Positions 52,786 through 61,569 of a stretch of DNA of 64,000 bases are shown in pieces. The DNA lies in NCBI GenBank assembly GCA_002256245.1, contig NKIU01000001.1, forward strand, positions 920,232-984,231, written 5' to 3'. The translations under genes and the position numbers were made by a program. Numbering within the stretch: the stretch's first letter is position 1; each line of letters opens with the position of its first letter. The notes beneath the pieces were generated by a model. That model saw only the letters and a program-made list of their open reading frames with translations. It made no database searches and was not told the DNA's origin. The DNA comes from Pseudorhodobacter sp. PARRP1. GTDB lineage: Bacteria; Pseudomonadota; Alphaproteobacteria; Rhodobacterales; Rhodobacteraceae.

Positions 52786-53874
52786 ATGGCCGAAGTAAGC
52801 CTAAGCAACGTCAAAAAAGATTTCGGTGCCATCAGCATCATCAAAGGCATCGACCTTGAGATCAAAGACGGCGAATTTTGCGTGTTTGTCGGCCCCTCGG
52901 GCTGCGGCAAATCCACCCTGCTGCGGATGATCGCGGGGCTGGAGGACATCACCCAAGGCGCCCTGCGCATCGGGGGCCGCGACATGACCAAAATCGGCCC
53001 GTCAGATCGCGGCGTGGCGATGGTGTTCCAATCTTACGCGCTTTATCCGCATATGACGGTGGCCGAGAACATCGGCTTTGGCTTGCGCATGACCGGCCAT
53101 GACAAGGCCGAGATTGCCAAGCGCACGACGGCAGCCGCCAAAATGCTGCAACTGGAGCCCCTGCTCGATCGCAAACCCGGCCAGCTTTCGGGCGGGCAGC
53201 GCCAGCGCGTTGCAATCGGCCGCGCCATCGTGCGCAACCCCGAAGTGTTCCTGTTTGACGAACCGCTCTCGAACCTTGACGCATCGCTGCGGGTGCAGAT
53301 GCGCGGCGAAATCTCGCGGCTGCATCAGGACTTGGGTGCGACGATGATCTATGTGACGCATGATCAGGTCGAAGCCATGACGATGGCCGACAAAATCGTC
53401 GTGCTGTCGGCGGGGCGCATCGAACAGGTCGGCAGCCCGCTCGAGCTGTATCACCGCCCGAAAAACCTGTTCGTGGCGGGCTTTATCGGCAGCCCGAAGA
53501 TGAACTTCATTCCCGTCGAAGCCCGCCCCCACAACGGCGGCATCGAGGTGACGCTGCCGGGCGGCACCCTGCTGCAACTGGCAGGCACGCTGGCGGCTGC
53601 GGGCAAGATGACGCTTGGCCTGCGCCCCGAGCATGCCACCGCCACGGGTGCGGGTGATGCGGTGTTGCCCACCAAAGTGCAACTCGCCGAACATCTGGGC
53701 TCTGAAACCCTGTTTTTCGTCAGCCTTGCAGATGGCAGCGAAATCGCGGTCAAGGCCGATGGGCTGGCCCCACAGCGCCCCGGCGGCGCCATGCAGATCG
53801 GCTTTCCTGCCCGCGCCTGCCATCTGTTCGATGCCGCCGGAAATGCTGTTTTGAACGGGGATCTGACGCGCTGA
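52786..53874 (+). CDS. sugar ABC transporter ATPase, MalK/UgpC-like
   Basis: A 362-residue ATPase with Walker [10 protein letters not shown] (residues 36-44), a Q-loop [13 protein letters not shown], signature [16 protein letters not shown], Walker [14 protein letters not shown] and H-loop [14 protein letters not shown]. The C-terminal OB-like regulatory domain ([25 protein letters not shown]) marks the MalK class. AAAGGAG precedes the ATG, and the stop overlaps the GH42 start by one base. Confidence 0.95.
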   Translation: MAEVSLSNVKKDFGAISIIKGIDLEIKDGEFCVFVGPSGCGKSTLLRMIAGLEDITQGALRIGGRDMTKIGPSDRGVAMVFQSYALYPHMTVAENIGFGLRMTGHDKAEIAKRTTAAAKMLQLEPLLDRKPGQLSGGQRQRVAIGRAIVRNPEVFLFDEPLSNLDASLRVQMRGEISRLHQDLGATMIYVTHDQVEAMTMADKIVVLSAGRIEQVGSPLELYHRPKNLFVAGFIGSPKMNFIPVEARPHNGGIEVTLPGGTLLQLAGTLAAAGKMTLGLRPEHATATGAGDAVLPTKVQLAEHLGSETLFFVSLADGSEIAVKADGLAPQRPGGAMQIGFPARACHLFDAAGNAVLNGDLTR

Positions 53875-55826
53875 TGCTCGGAGTTTGTTATTACCCGGAA
53901 CACTGGGACGAAGCCCGCTGGGCGACAGATGCACGCCGGATGCGCGCGCTTGGCATCTCTTTCGTCCGCATCGGCGAATTTGCGTGGTCGCGGATCGAAC
54001 CCGCGCGCGATCAGTTCAACTTTGGCTGGCTCGACCGCGCCATGGATGTGCTGCACGCCGCAGGGCTGAAGATCGTGCTGGGCACCCCCACCGCCACGCC
54101 GCCGAAATGGCTGGTCGATGAATGCCCTGACATTCTGCCCTATGACGAACAGGGCCGGGTGCGCGGCTTTGGCTCGCGCCGGCATTACACCATGTCATCG
54201 CAAACGTGGTGGCGCGAATCTGCCCGCATCGTCACCGCGCTTGCGCAACGCTACGGCGATCATCCCGGCTTGGTCGGCTGGCAGACTGACAATGAATATG
54301 GCTGCCACGACACCACCCTGTCTTGGGGGCCGGAAGACCTGCGCGCCTTCCGCGACTGGCTGCGCCGCCGCTATCAATCCTGCGATCAGCTGAACGAGGC
54401 TTGGGGCGCGGTGTTCTGGTCGATGGAGGTCGCCGATTTCGCGCAAGTCGCCCTGCCGAACCTGACGGTAACCGAGGCCAACCCAGCGCATCGGATGGAT
54501 TTTTGGCGCTTTCATTCCGATCAGGTCGCAGCCTATGACCTGATGCAATGCGACATCCTCCGCGCCCAGTCGCCGGGCCGCTGGATCACCCATAACTTCA
54601 TGGGCTTCGTGTCCGATTTCGACCATTTCGCGGTGGCCGATCACCTTGATTTGGCCTCATGGGACAGCTACCCGATTGGCTTTGTTGAAAAATTCCCGTT
54701 CTCGGAAACCGAGCGCAACCGCTGGGCCGAAACCTCGCATCCCGACATCGCCCCCTGGCACCACGACCTTTACCGCGGCGTGGGCCGGGGCCGCTTCTGG
54801 GTGATGGAGCAGCAACCCGGCCCGGTGAACTGGGCCGCGTGGAACCCGGTGCCCAAGCCCGGCATGGTGCGGCTCTGGACATGGGAAGCGATGGCGCATG
54901 GTGCCGAGGTGGTCAGCTATTTCCGCTGGCGCCAAGCCCCCTTCGCGCAGGAACAATATCATGCTGGCCTGAACCTGCCGGGGCTCGACGAACTCTCACC
55001 CGGCGGTCTTGAAGCAGGCCAAGTTGCGCAGGAAATCGCCCAACTCGGCCCGCTGCCGCCCGTGCAACAGGCCCCCGTCGCCATCGTGTTCGACTACGCA
55101 AGCTATTGGGCGACGATGGTGCAGCCGCAGGGGCGTGACTTCCGCTACGAAGAACTCGCCTTCCGCTGGTATGAGGCCTTGCGCCGTCGCGGCCTTGATG
55201 TCGATGTGGTGCGCCCCGGAGCAGCCTTGGATGGCTATGCCGCCGTGATCGTCCCCACGATGATCCATGTCACCGATGCCGCACAGGCGGCACTGGAGGC
55301 CGCCAAGGGCGTGGTGCTGATCGGCCCGCGCGCAGGCTCGCGCAGCCGCAGCTTTGCCATCCCCCCCGATCTGCCCCCCGGCCCGCTGCACGCCCTGACA
55401 CAGAACCGCGTGATCGAAGTCGCCTCTCTGCGCCCGGGCCTCGCCCAATCGGTCAACGGAGCGGTCAAAGGCCAAGCCATCCGCTGGCGCGACCACGCGA
55501 CAACCACCGCGCAAGTGCTGGCCCGCTTTGACGACGGCGGCCCCGCGTTGACCCAACACGGCAAAGCCCTGCATCTGCTCTGCTGGCCGGATGAGGCCCT
55601 GCTGGGCGCGGTTATGGATCTGGTCTGCCACACCGCTGGCCTGCAAACCATGGCCCTGCCCGACCATATCCGCCTGCGCCGTCGCGGTGATCTGCACTTT
55701 TTCACCAACTACGGCCCCGCGACATGGAGCCTCCCCGATGGCTTCGATTGCCTGCTGGGCGACCCCCACATGCCGCCCCACAGCATCACCGTCGCCAAGC
55801 CCATACCCCAACCGAAAAAGGTCTAA
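53874..55826 (+). CDS. GH42 beta-galactosidase
   Basis: A 650-residue cytoplasmic beta-galactosidase. The N-terminal barrel begins LGVCYYPEHWDEARWATDARRM, the acid/base is E141 in WQTDNEYG and the nucleophile E312 in FWVMEQQPGPVNW. The trimerisation and C-terminal beta domains follow. It removes terminal beta-galactose from imported oligosaccharides. It is coupled to the MalK-like gene by a TGATG overlap and is 3 nt upstream of the GH36 gene. Confidence 0.94.
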   Translation: MLGVCYYPEHWDEARWATDARRMRALGISFVRIGEFAWSRIEPARDQFNFGWLDRAMDVLHAAGLKIVLGTPTATPPKWLVDECPDILPYDEQGRVRGFGSRRHYTMSSQTWWRESARIVTALAQRYGDHPGLVGWQTDNEYGCHDTTLSWGPEDLRAFRDWLRRRYQSCDQLNEAWGAVFWSMEVADFAQVALPNLTVTEANPAHRMDFWRFHSDQVAAYDLMQCDILRAQSPGRWITHNFMGFVSDFDHFAVADHLDLASWDSYPIGFVEKFPFSETERNRWAETSHPDIAPWHHDLYRGVGRGRFWVMEQQPGPVNWAAWNPVPKPGMVRLWTWEAMAHGAEVVSYFRWRQAPFAQEQYHAGLNLPGLDELSPGGLEAGQVAQEIAQLGPLPPVQQAPVAIVFDYASYWATMVQPQGRDFRYEELAFRWYEALRRRGLDVDVVRPGAALDGYAAVIVPTMIHVTDAAQAALEAAKGVVLIGPRAGSRSRSFAIPPDLPPGPLHALTQNRVIEVASLRPGLAQSVNGAVKGQAIRWRDHATTTAQVLARFDDGGPALTQHGKALHLLCWPDEALLGAVMDLVCHTAGLQTMALPDHIRLRRRGDLHFFTNYGPATWSLPDGFDCLLGDPHMPPHSITVAKPIPQPKKV

Positions 55827-55829
55827 CCC

Positions 55830-57899
55830 ATGCCGCAGTGGCGTCTGGATACCGCGCAGCAAACCCTTGTGCTGGCAACCGAAGGCGCTTTGCCGCAGGT
55901 GGTCTATTGGGGCACACCGCTGCCCGGCTCAGAAGATCTGGCATCCCTCGCGCTATCGCAGGTGTCTGATCTGACCGGCGGAATGCTCGACCGCCTGCCC
56001 GATCTGTCGCTTTGCCCGCTGCCGGGGGCCGATTGGCAGGGCCAACCCGGTATGGCACTGGCCGAAGCAGACGGTCGCCAGATCGCCCCGCGCTTTCACT
56101 TCGATCAAGCCGAACCCAGCCAAAACGCCCTGACCCTGCACAGCACCGCCGACGGCCTGCGCCTAAGCCACAGCTTTCGCGCCCATGCCACGGGCGTCAT
56201 CGCGATGCAAACCACCCTGCACGCAGATCGCCCGGTCCGCCTGCATTGGCTGGCCGCCCCCGTGCTGCCGATCCCCGCCTTGGGCACCGAGATGATCGAC
56301 GTGGCCGGCAAATGGCTGGGCGAGTTGCAACTGCAACGCCAGCCGTGGTCCATCGGCACCCGCCTGCGCGAAGCCCGCACCGGGCGCTCGGGTCAGGAAC
56401 ATCCGCCCTACGCGCTGTTCCCGGAACCCGGTTGCACCAACACCGCAGGCACCGTGCGCGCCCTCCACTACGCATGGTCAGGCGGCCACCGCATGGTCGC
56501 CGAAGAACTGCCCGACGGGCGGCGTCAGGTGCAATTCGGCAATGCCTCCGAGGCAGAACTGCAAACCGCCACCCACTTCCAATCCGCCGAACTGCTGGCC
56601 GCAATCTCAGACAACGGCTTGAACGGCATCGGCCAGACCTTTCAACGCGACACCCGCGACCGCGTTGTAACATGGCCCGACCCGGCCCGCCCGCGCCCGG
56701 TGCATTACAACTGCTGGGAGGCGGTGTATTTCGACCACGATCTTGCCACCCTCTCCGACATAGCCACCCGTGCAGCCAGCTTGGGGGCAGAGCGGTTCGT
56801 GCTGGATGACGGCTGGTTCAAGCTGCGCGACAACGACACCTCTAGCCTTGGCGACTGGACCGTTGATCTGCGCAAATGGCCGCAGGGCCTGCACCCACTG
56901 ATCGCCCATATCCACGATCTGCACATGACCTTCGGCCTCTGGGTCGAACCCGAGATGATCAACGCCAACAGCGACCTCTACCGCGCCCATCCCGATTGGG
57001 TGCTGGGGCCCGCCGACCAAACCACCGGGCGCAACCAATTGGTGCTGAACCTGGGCCTGCAAGCGGTGCAGGACCATCTGTTTGACGTGCTGTCAGCGCT
57101 GCTGCGCGCCTACCCGATCGACTATCTGAAATGGGATCACAACCGCCTGCTTCCGGTGGTGGACGCAGCCCAAACCCGCGGCATCTACGCCCTGCTGGCC
57201 CGCCTGCGCGCCGCATTTCCGCTGGTTGAGGTGGAAAGCTGCGCCTCAGGCGGTGGGCGCATCGACGCAGGCATTCTGGCGCATACCCAACGCGTCTGGC
57301 TGTCCGATTGCCTTGATCCGGTCGAGCGCATCCGCATCCAGCACGACGCCGCCCTGTTCCTGCCCTCTTGCGTTGTCGGCAGCCATGTCGGCGCGCGCAA
57401 ATCCCATACCACGGGCCGGGTGCATCCGATGTCGCTGCGCGCCTGGGTCGCCGCCACCCGTCACTTTGGCTTTGAGATGGACCTGCGCGCCCTGACCGAG
57501 GCTGAGTCGCAAACCCTCGCCCGCGTCACCGCCTGGTGGAAGTCCAACCGCGATTGGCTGATGCGGGCCGCAACCCTGCGGCTCGACAGCGCCGACCCCG
57601 CCGTGCTGGCCGAGATGCAACTGGCCGAGGATGGCAGCCAATTTCTTCTGGCCTCGGCCCAGATGGAAATGAGCCGTCAGATCCTGCCCAAACCGCTGCG
57701 CCTGACCGGGCTTGACCCATCCGCCCACTATGTAATCCGCCTGCTGAACCCCGAAGACGCCCCACCACAATCGCGCGCAAAATGCGCCTTGGCGACCGGC
57801 CCGCTGGGCCTCAGCGGAGCCGCCCTGATGCGGCAAGGCATATTGCTTCCCGTCGCATGGCCCGCAAGCATTTGGATGGTCGAGGGGCGAAGGATATGA
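55830..57899 (+). CDS. GH36 alpha-galactosidase
   Basis: A 689-residue alpha-galactosidase of the bacterial GH36 type. Motifs: ERFVLDDGWF, WVEPEMINANSDLYRAHPDW, the nucleophile D436 in DYLKWDHNR, CASGGGRIDAGIL and the acid/base D493 in LSDCLDPVERIRIQ. It would release alpha-galactose from melibiose, raffinose or related sugars after uptake. No signal peptide is seen. It is the last gene of the galactoside operon, and the 240-bp region after it holds no recognised gene. Confidence 0.94.
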   Translation: MPQWRLDTAQQTLVLATEGALPQVVYWGTPLPGSEDLASLALSQVSDLTGGMLDRLPDLSLCPLPGADWQGQPGMALAEADGRQIAPRFHFDQAEPSQNALTLHSTADGLRLSHSFRAHATGVIAMQTTLHADRPVRLHWLAAPVLPIPALGTEMIDVAGKWLGELQLQRQPWSIGTRLREARTGRSGQEHPPYALFPEPGCTNTAGTVRALHYAWSGGHRMVAEELPDGRRQVQFGNASEAELQTATHFQSAELLAAISDNGLNGIGQTFQRDTRDRVVTWPDPARPRPVHYNCWEAVYFDHDLATLSDIATRAASLGAERFVLDDGWFKLRDNDTSSLGDWTVDLRKWPQGLHPLIAHIHDLHMTFGLWVEPEMINANSDLYRAHPDWVLGPADQTTGRNQLVLNLGLQAVQDHLFDVLSALLRAYPIDYLKWDHNRLLPVVDAAQTRGIYALLARLRAAFPLVEVESCASGGGRIDAGILAHTQRVWLSDCLDPVERIRIQHDAALFLPSCVVGSHVGARKSHTTGRVHPMSLRAWVAATRHFGFEMDLRALTEAESQTLARVTAWWKSNRDWLMRAATLRLDSADPAVLAEMQLAEDGSQFLLASAQMEMSRQILPKPLRLTGLDPSAHYVIRLLNPEDAPPQSRAKCALATGPLGLSGAALMRQGILLPVAWPASIWMVEGRRI

Positions 57900-58139
57900 T
57901 CAGGGCGCGCAAAACGGCGCGTTGCTGAAGCCCACCAACAACGTTCTGCCAAGCACGTTTGGTGCCACCATCTAATGCCTGCCCAGACGCCTAATAGGCG
58001 ACTCGACGCGCTGCGCCGTCAGAGCTTTGTCGCAGACAACGCAGCTTCGACTATCGCAATTTCCCCTGCGCATCCTACCTAAGAACGACGGTCAACTGAT
58101 GTTTCCAGTGTCCGCGACCCCGTTCGAAAGGTGATTTTG
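57900..58139. other. non-coding 240-bp gap with possible gene remnant
   Basis: No ORF or known RNA was recognised. A short stop-ended stretch reading like PTNNVLPSTFGATI ends near 57975, and a 13-bp palindrome CGCCTA-A-TAGGCG lies at 57988-58000. The less regular composition suggests a decayed gene end or a rearrangement scar, but this is not proven. Confidence 0.3.
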
Positions 58140-59282
58140 ATGCCAAACGCTACTTTGATCCTCACCTTCGGTCTTGTTGCCCTCTGGGCTTTTAGCCTGT
58201 CGGAAGCACATGCTGAAAGCATCAATGCGGGCGGGCGGGCTGTCAGTGATACACCGCCCTTTCAAAGCCAGACGGTTGCGCAGTTCGATACACCATGGGC
58301 TTTGGCGTTTCTACCAGACGGGCGCATGTTGGTGACTGAAAAGCCCGGTGCGCTGCATTTGGTCGGCCAAGACGGCGCGCGAATCCAAGTGGCGGGTGTG
58401 CCGAAAGTGGCGGCCTCTGGGCAGAACGGTTTGCTCGATATCGCTGTAGCGGCTGATTTTGCGAACAGCCGCCATATCTATTTCAGCTATGTCGAACCTG
58501 ATCCCACGGGTGCGCGGCTTGCACTTGCGCGTGCGCAACTTGTCGAAGACGCTGGTGCCGCACGGCTGGACAATCAGGCGGTGATCTGGCGGCAAACGCC
58601 GGGCGGGGGCCGTGGGCAACCCGGCGGTATCATCGCGCTCGACCCGCAAGGGGCACATCTGTTCCTGACAGTGGGTGATCGGATGGAGCCCGCAACCGCA
58701 CAAGACCCCGAGATGGCGCGCGGCAAGGTGATGCGTCTGGCGCTGGATGGCTCCACCCCCGCCGATAATCCCGAGGCAGGCAAACCGGGCGTGCGCGCGC
58801 AGACGTGGACGACGGGCCACCGCAACCCCTACGGGCTTGCGTTCGACGCGCAGGGCCGGTTGTGGCTGCACGAAATGGGGCCGCGTGGTGGCGACGAGTT
58901 CAATTTGATCGAGGCAGCCCAGAATTATGGCTGGCCTGTGGTGTCGAACGGCAACAATTACAACGGCTTGGATATCCCCGATCACGCGACCAGACCCGAC
59001 TTCGCGGCTCCTGCGGTCTATTGGACACCCGTGATCGCGCCTGCCGGGCTGGCGTTTTATGACGGTGCGATGTTCCCATTCTGGCAGGGGTCGGCGCTGA
59101 TCGGCGGGCTTGCTGCGCAGGCCTTGGTGCGCGTTACTCTTGGCGCTGATAACTCGGCTGACGAAGCCGAGCGCTGGGACATGGGTGCGCGCATCCGCGA
59201 TGTCGCGGTGGCGCCAGATGGCGCGGTTTGGGTGATAGAAGACAGCGCGCCGGGGGCGCTGCGGCGCTTGACCCCGCGGTGA
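58140..59282 (+). CDS. PQQ-dependent sugar dehydrogenase-family protein
   Basis: A 380-residue secreted beta-propeller of the soluble aldose/glucose dehydrogenase family (PF07995). The ATG at 58140 has AAAGGTG before it and gives a signal peptide ending near SEAHA. Family segments are DTPWALAFLPDGRMLVTEKPG, GHRNPYGLAFD, HEMGPRGGDEFNLI and NYGWPVV. The segment that usually carries the catalytic His (HFG or HNGG form) reads GRGQPGGII, so that His seems to be missing. It may be inactive or act on another substrate. Confidence 0.82.
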   Translation: MPNATLILTFGLVALWAFSLSEAHAESINAGGRAVSDTPPFQSQTVAQFDTPWALAFLPDGRMLVTEKPGALHLVGQDGARIQVAGVPKVAASGQNGLLDIAVAADFANSRHIYFSYVEPDPTGARLALARAQLVEDAGAARLDNQAVIWRQTPGGGRGQPGGIIALDPQGAHLFLTVGDRMEPATAQDPEMARGKVMRLALDGSTPADNPEAGKPGVRAQTWTTGHRNPYGLAFDAQGRLWLHEMGPRGGDEFNLIEAAQNYGWPVVSNGNNYNGLDIPDHATRPDFAAPAVYWTPVIAPAGLAFYDGAMFPFWQGSALIGGLAAQALVRVTLGADNSADEAERWDMGARIRDVAVAPDGAVWVIEDSAPGALRRLTPR

Positions 59283-59343
59283 CGATGTCGCAGGGCACGC
59301 GACCCTATCGGTGAAGATCGGCTGCGCTGGCGCGCGCTTTGGA

Positions 59344-60762
59344 TTATGAAGTGCCACCCGCGCTGGCAGCGCTGAGCGACACAAAGTTTGCCGCCTGTTG
59401 CCGAAGTGCAGCGGCAAGGGCTTGCTGAGCGGCAAGATAGCTGCGCTCGGCGGTCAGCACGTTGGAAAACTCCGTGCCGCCAGCGCTGAAGTTGGTGCGG
59501 GTCAGCGTGACGGCTTCGGCAGAGGTATCGACCAGTCGTTGCTGGGCGGCCACATTGCGGTTATCGCGGCGGTAGGCGGCAAGGCTGCTTTCCACCTCTT
59601 CAATTGCATTCAACACGGCACTTTGCCAGCCCAAGCGTGCCTGCACCGCCCGGCTTTCGGCCCGGTTCAGATTAGCGATATTCGCCCCGGCGGTGAAGAT
59701 CGGCAGGTTGATCGCGGGGCCGACAGCCCAAGTGGTGATATCGCGACCGCCCGAGCCGGTGGTTGGGGTGATGTTACCCGACAGCGAGATTGACGGATAA
59801 AACGCGGCTTTCGCCACCCCGATGGCAAATACGCTTGCGGCATAGGTGCGTTCAGCCACACGCAGATCGGGGCGGGCGCGGATCACATCGGCGGGAATGC
59901 CGACGCTGGCCGAAAACCGGGGCCGGGGTTGGGCCGCCCCGCGTTGCAGGATCGGGCGCAGATCAGCGACGGTGCGCGCAGTCAGCGTGGCCAATCGTGC
60001 AAGCGCCTGATCAAAAGCAGTCTCGTATCCCGGCAGTTGCGCCTCGCCCTCGGCCACCAATTGCTCGGCTTGCAGCACGGCCAAGCGGTCGGTCGCCCCG
60101 GCGTCGAACTGGCTTTTCGTCAGGGTCAGGCTGCTGCGACGGCTTTCCAACGATTTGCGGGTCAGCGCGATGCTGGCCTGCTGAAAGCGCAGATCGACAT
60201 AGGCGTTGGCAATCCCGCTTTGCATCACCAGCCGCGCCACATCCGCCGTGGCATAGGCCGCGTCCAGTTGCGCTGCGGCAGAGCGGCGGGCGTAGCTGTT
60301 GGCCCCGAACACATCCGCCACCCACGAGACATTGCCCGCGACAGAAGATGTTTCGCTGACCCCCGCACCTTGCAAATCGCCGCGTTGCGCGCTGGCTTGG
60401 GCGGAAATCTGCGGGAAATCATTGGCAATCACCCCCGCCGAAGTCGCGCGGGCCTCGTTGATGGCCTCAACTGCCTGACGCACATCCAGATTGCGGGTCA
60501 TCCCTGCGTCGATCAACTGATTAAGGGTGGGGTCGCGGAAGGCCAGCCACCAGTTGCGAGTGGTTGCGGCATCTTTGCGGGCGGGCGCGCCAGCTTCAAA
60601 ATCGCTGGCGATGTTGGCCGTGGGCGATTCGTAGGCAACCTGCGCGCAACCTGCCAAGCTGAGCGCCGCGCCCGACCATAGCAGCAGCATACGGCGCGAG
60701 GGGTGGGGGGCAGATGCGGAAAAGCCTTGCTTGCTTGAAATTGCAGCCGGATGCTGGGGCAT
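59344..60762 (-). CDS. RND efflux outer-membrane lipoprotein, NodT/OprM type
   Basis: A 472-residue TolC-family outer-membrane factor. It has a lipoprotein signal peptide with lipobox LAGC at about residues 36-39, then the two repeated coiled-coil halves (WWLAFRDPTLNQLIDAG, VRQAVEAINEARA, GIPADVIRARPDLRVAERTYAAS, WQSAVLNAIEEVESSLAAYR). AAGGAG precedes the ATG. It diverges from the tetR gene and completes the tripartite efflux system encoded on the other strand. Confidence 0.93.
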   Translation of the reverse strand: MPQHPAAISSKQGFSASAPHPSRRMLLLWSGAALSLAGCAQVAYESPTANIASDFEAGAPARKDAATTRNWWLAFRDPTLNQLIDAGMTRNLDVRQAVEAINEARATSAGVIANDFPQISAQASAQRGDLQGAGVSETSSVAGNVSWVADVFGANSYARRSAAAQLDAAYATADVARLVMQSGIANAYVDLRFQQASIALTRKSLESRRSSLTLTKSQFDAGATDRLAVLQAEQLVAEGEAQLPGYETAFDQALARLATLTARTVADLRPILQRGAAQPRPRFSASVGIPADVIRARPDLRVAERTYAASVFAIGVAKAAFYPSISLSGNITPTTGSGGRDITTWAVGPAINLPIFTAGANIANLNRAESRAVQARLGWQSAVLNAIEEVESSLAAYRRDNRNVAAQQRLVDTSAEAVTLTRTNFSAGGTEFSNVLTAERSYLAAQQALAAALRQQAANFVSLSAASAGGTS

Positions 60763-60848
60763 GGGAGGAGACTCCTTGAAGTTGTGTCGCGATGTCTGGC
60801 TGGTGCAGCGGCAAAGTCTTTGCTGTCACAGTCAGATCATTTTCGACG

Positions 60849-60884
60849 CCTCTTTACATACATCCATGAATGTTTGTAAAGAGG
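60849..60884. promoter_or_regulatory. AcrR-like TetR operator
   Basis: The arms 60849-60863 and 60870-60884 match at 14 of 15 positions around CCATGA. The core TACATACAT...TGAATGTTTGTA is very close to the known E. coli AcrR operator. It lies 23 nt before the tetR start and 87 nt before the divergent outer-membrane gene, so one site could control both directions. Confidence 0.85.
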
Positions 60885-60906
60885 CACAAACCCGCCGGAG
60901 ATTCGT

Positions 60907-61515
60907 ATGCGCAGAAGCAAAGAAGATGCCGAACACACCCGCACCGCGATTTTGGATGCGGCCGAGCTTATGTTCTGCGAGCAGGGGGTTTCCTCGGCGA
61001 CGCTGGAAAAAATCTCACGCAGGGCGGGGGTTACCCGTGGTGCGGTGTATTGGCATTTCAAAGACAAGTTCGACATACTGCGCGCTCTGCACATCCGCTG
61101 CGAGCCGCCGCAGAAAATGCTGATCCGCAAGGCGGCAGAGGAAGGGCACAGCGATCCGCTGGGTCTGCTGGAACAAGCTGCCGAAGAAGTGCTGATCAGC
61201 TTTGAACAAGACGAAAGCCAGCAGCGGCTTTTCAGCATCCAGAACATGCATTTTTCCGATGCCGAAGGCATGGCATGGACGCGCGAAGTTGACATCGACA
61301 TGTTTGAGACACTGACGATGCTGATTGATCTTGCCCATCAGCAGGGCAAGCTTTCATCCGATTTCGCGCCAAAAGAAATGGCCTGCATCCTGATGGCCAC
61401 GATGAACGGTTTGCTGAACGAATGGTTACGCTCGGGCAAGTGTTTTTCGCTGTCCGACCTTGGCAACCGATTTTTCCGCAAGCAGATGGCGCTTTTTCGG
61501 GTGCCCGCCAGCTGA
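60907..61515 (+). CDS. TetR-family regulator, AcrR/TtgR type
   Basis: A 202-residue repressor with the TetR HTH AILDAAELMFCEQGVSSATLEKISRRAGVTRGAVYWHFKDK (residues about 14-55), which belongs to the AcrR branch (AGVTRGAVYWHFKDK is nearly invariant there). The C-terminal ligand domain follows. It is the first gene of tetR-adaptor-pump, with the AcrR-like operator upstream. It should repress the efflux genes until a hydrophobic or toxic ligand binds. Confidence 0.93.
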   Translation: MRRSKEDAEHTRTAILDAAELMFCEQGVSSATLEKISRRAGVTRGAVYWHFKDKFDILRALHIRCEPPQKMLIRKAAEEGHSDPLGLLEQAAEEVLISFEQDESQQRLFSIQNMHFSDAEGMAWTREVDIDMFETLTMLIDLAHQQGKLSSDFAPKEMACILMATMNGLLNEWLRSGKCFSLSDLGNRFFRKQMALFRVPAS

Positions 61516-61569
61516 CCTACCCAAAGCGACCTTGTCCCGACACCTCCTCAACTGCGAACAGGCCAATCC

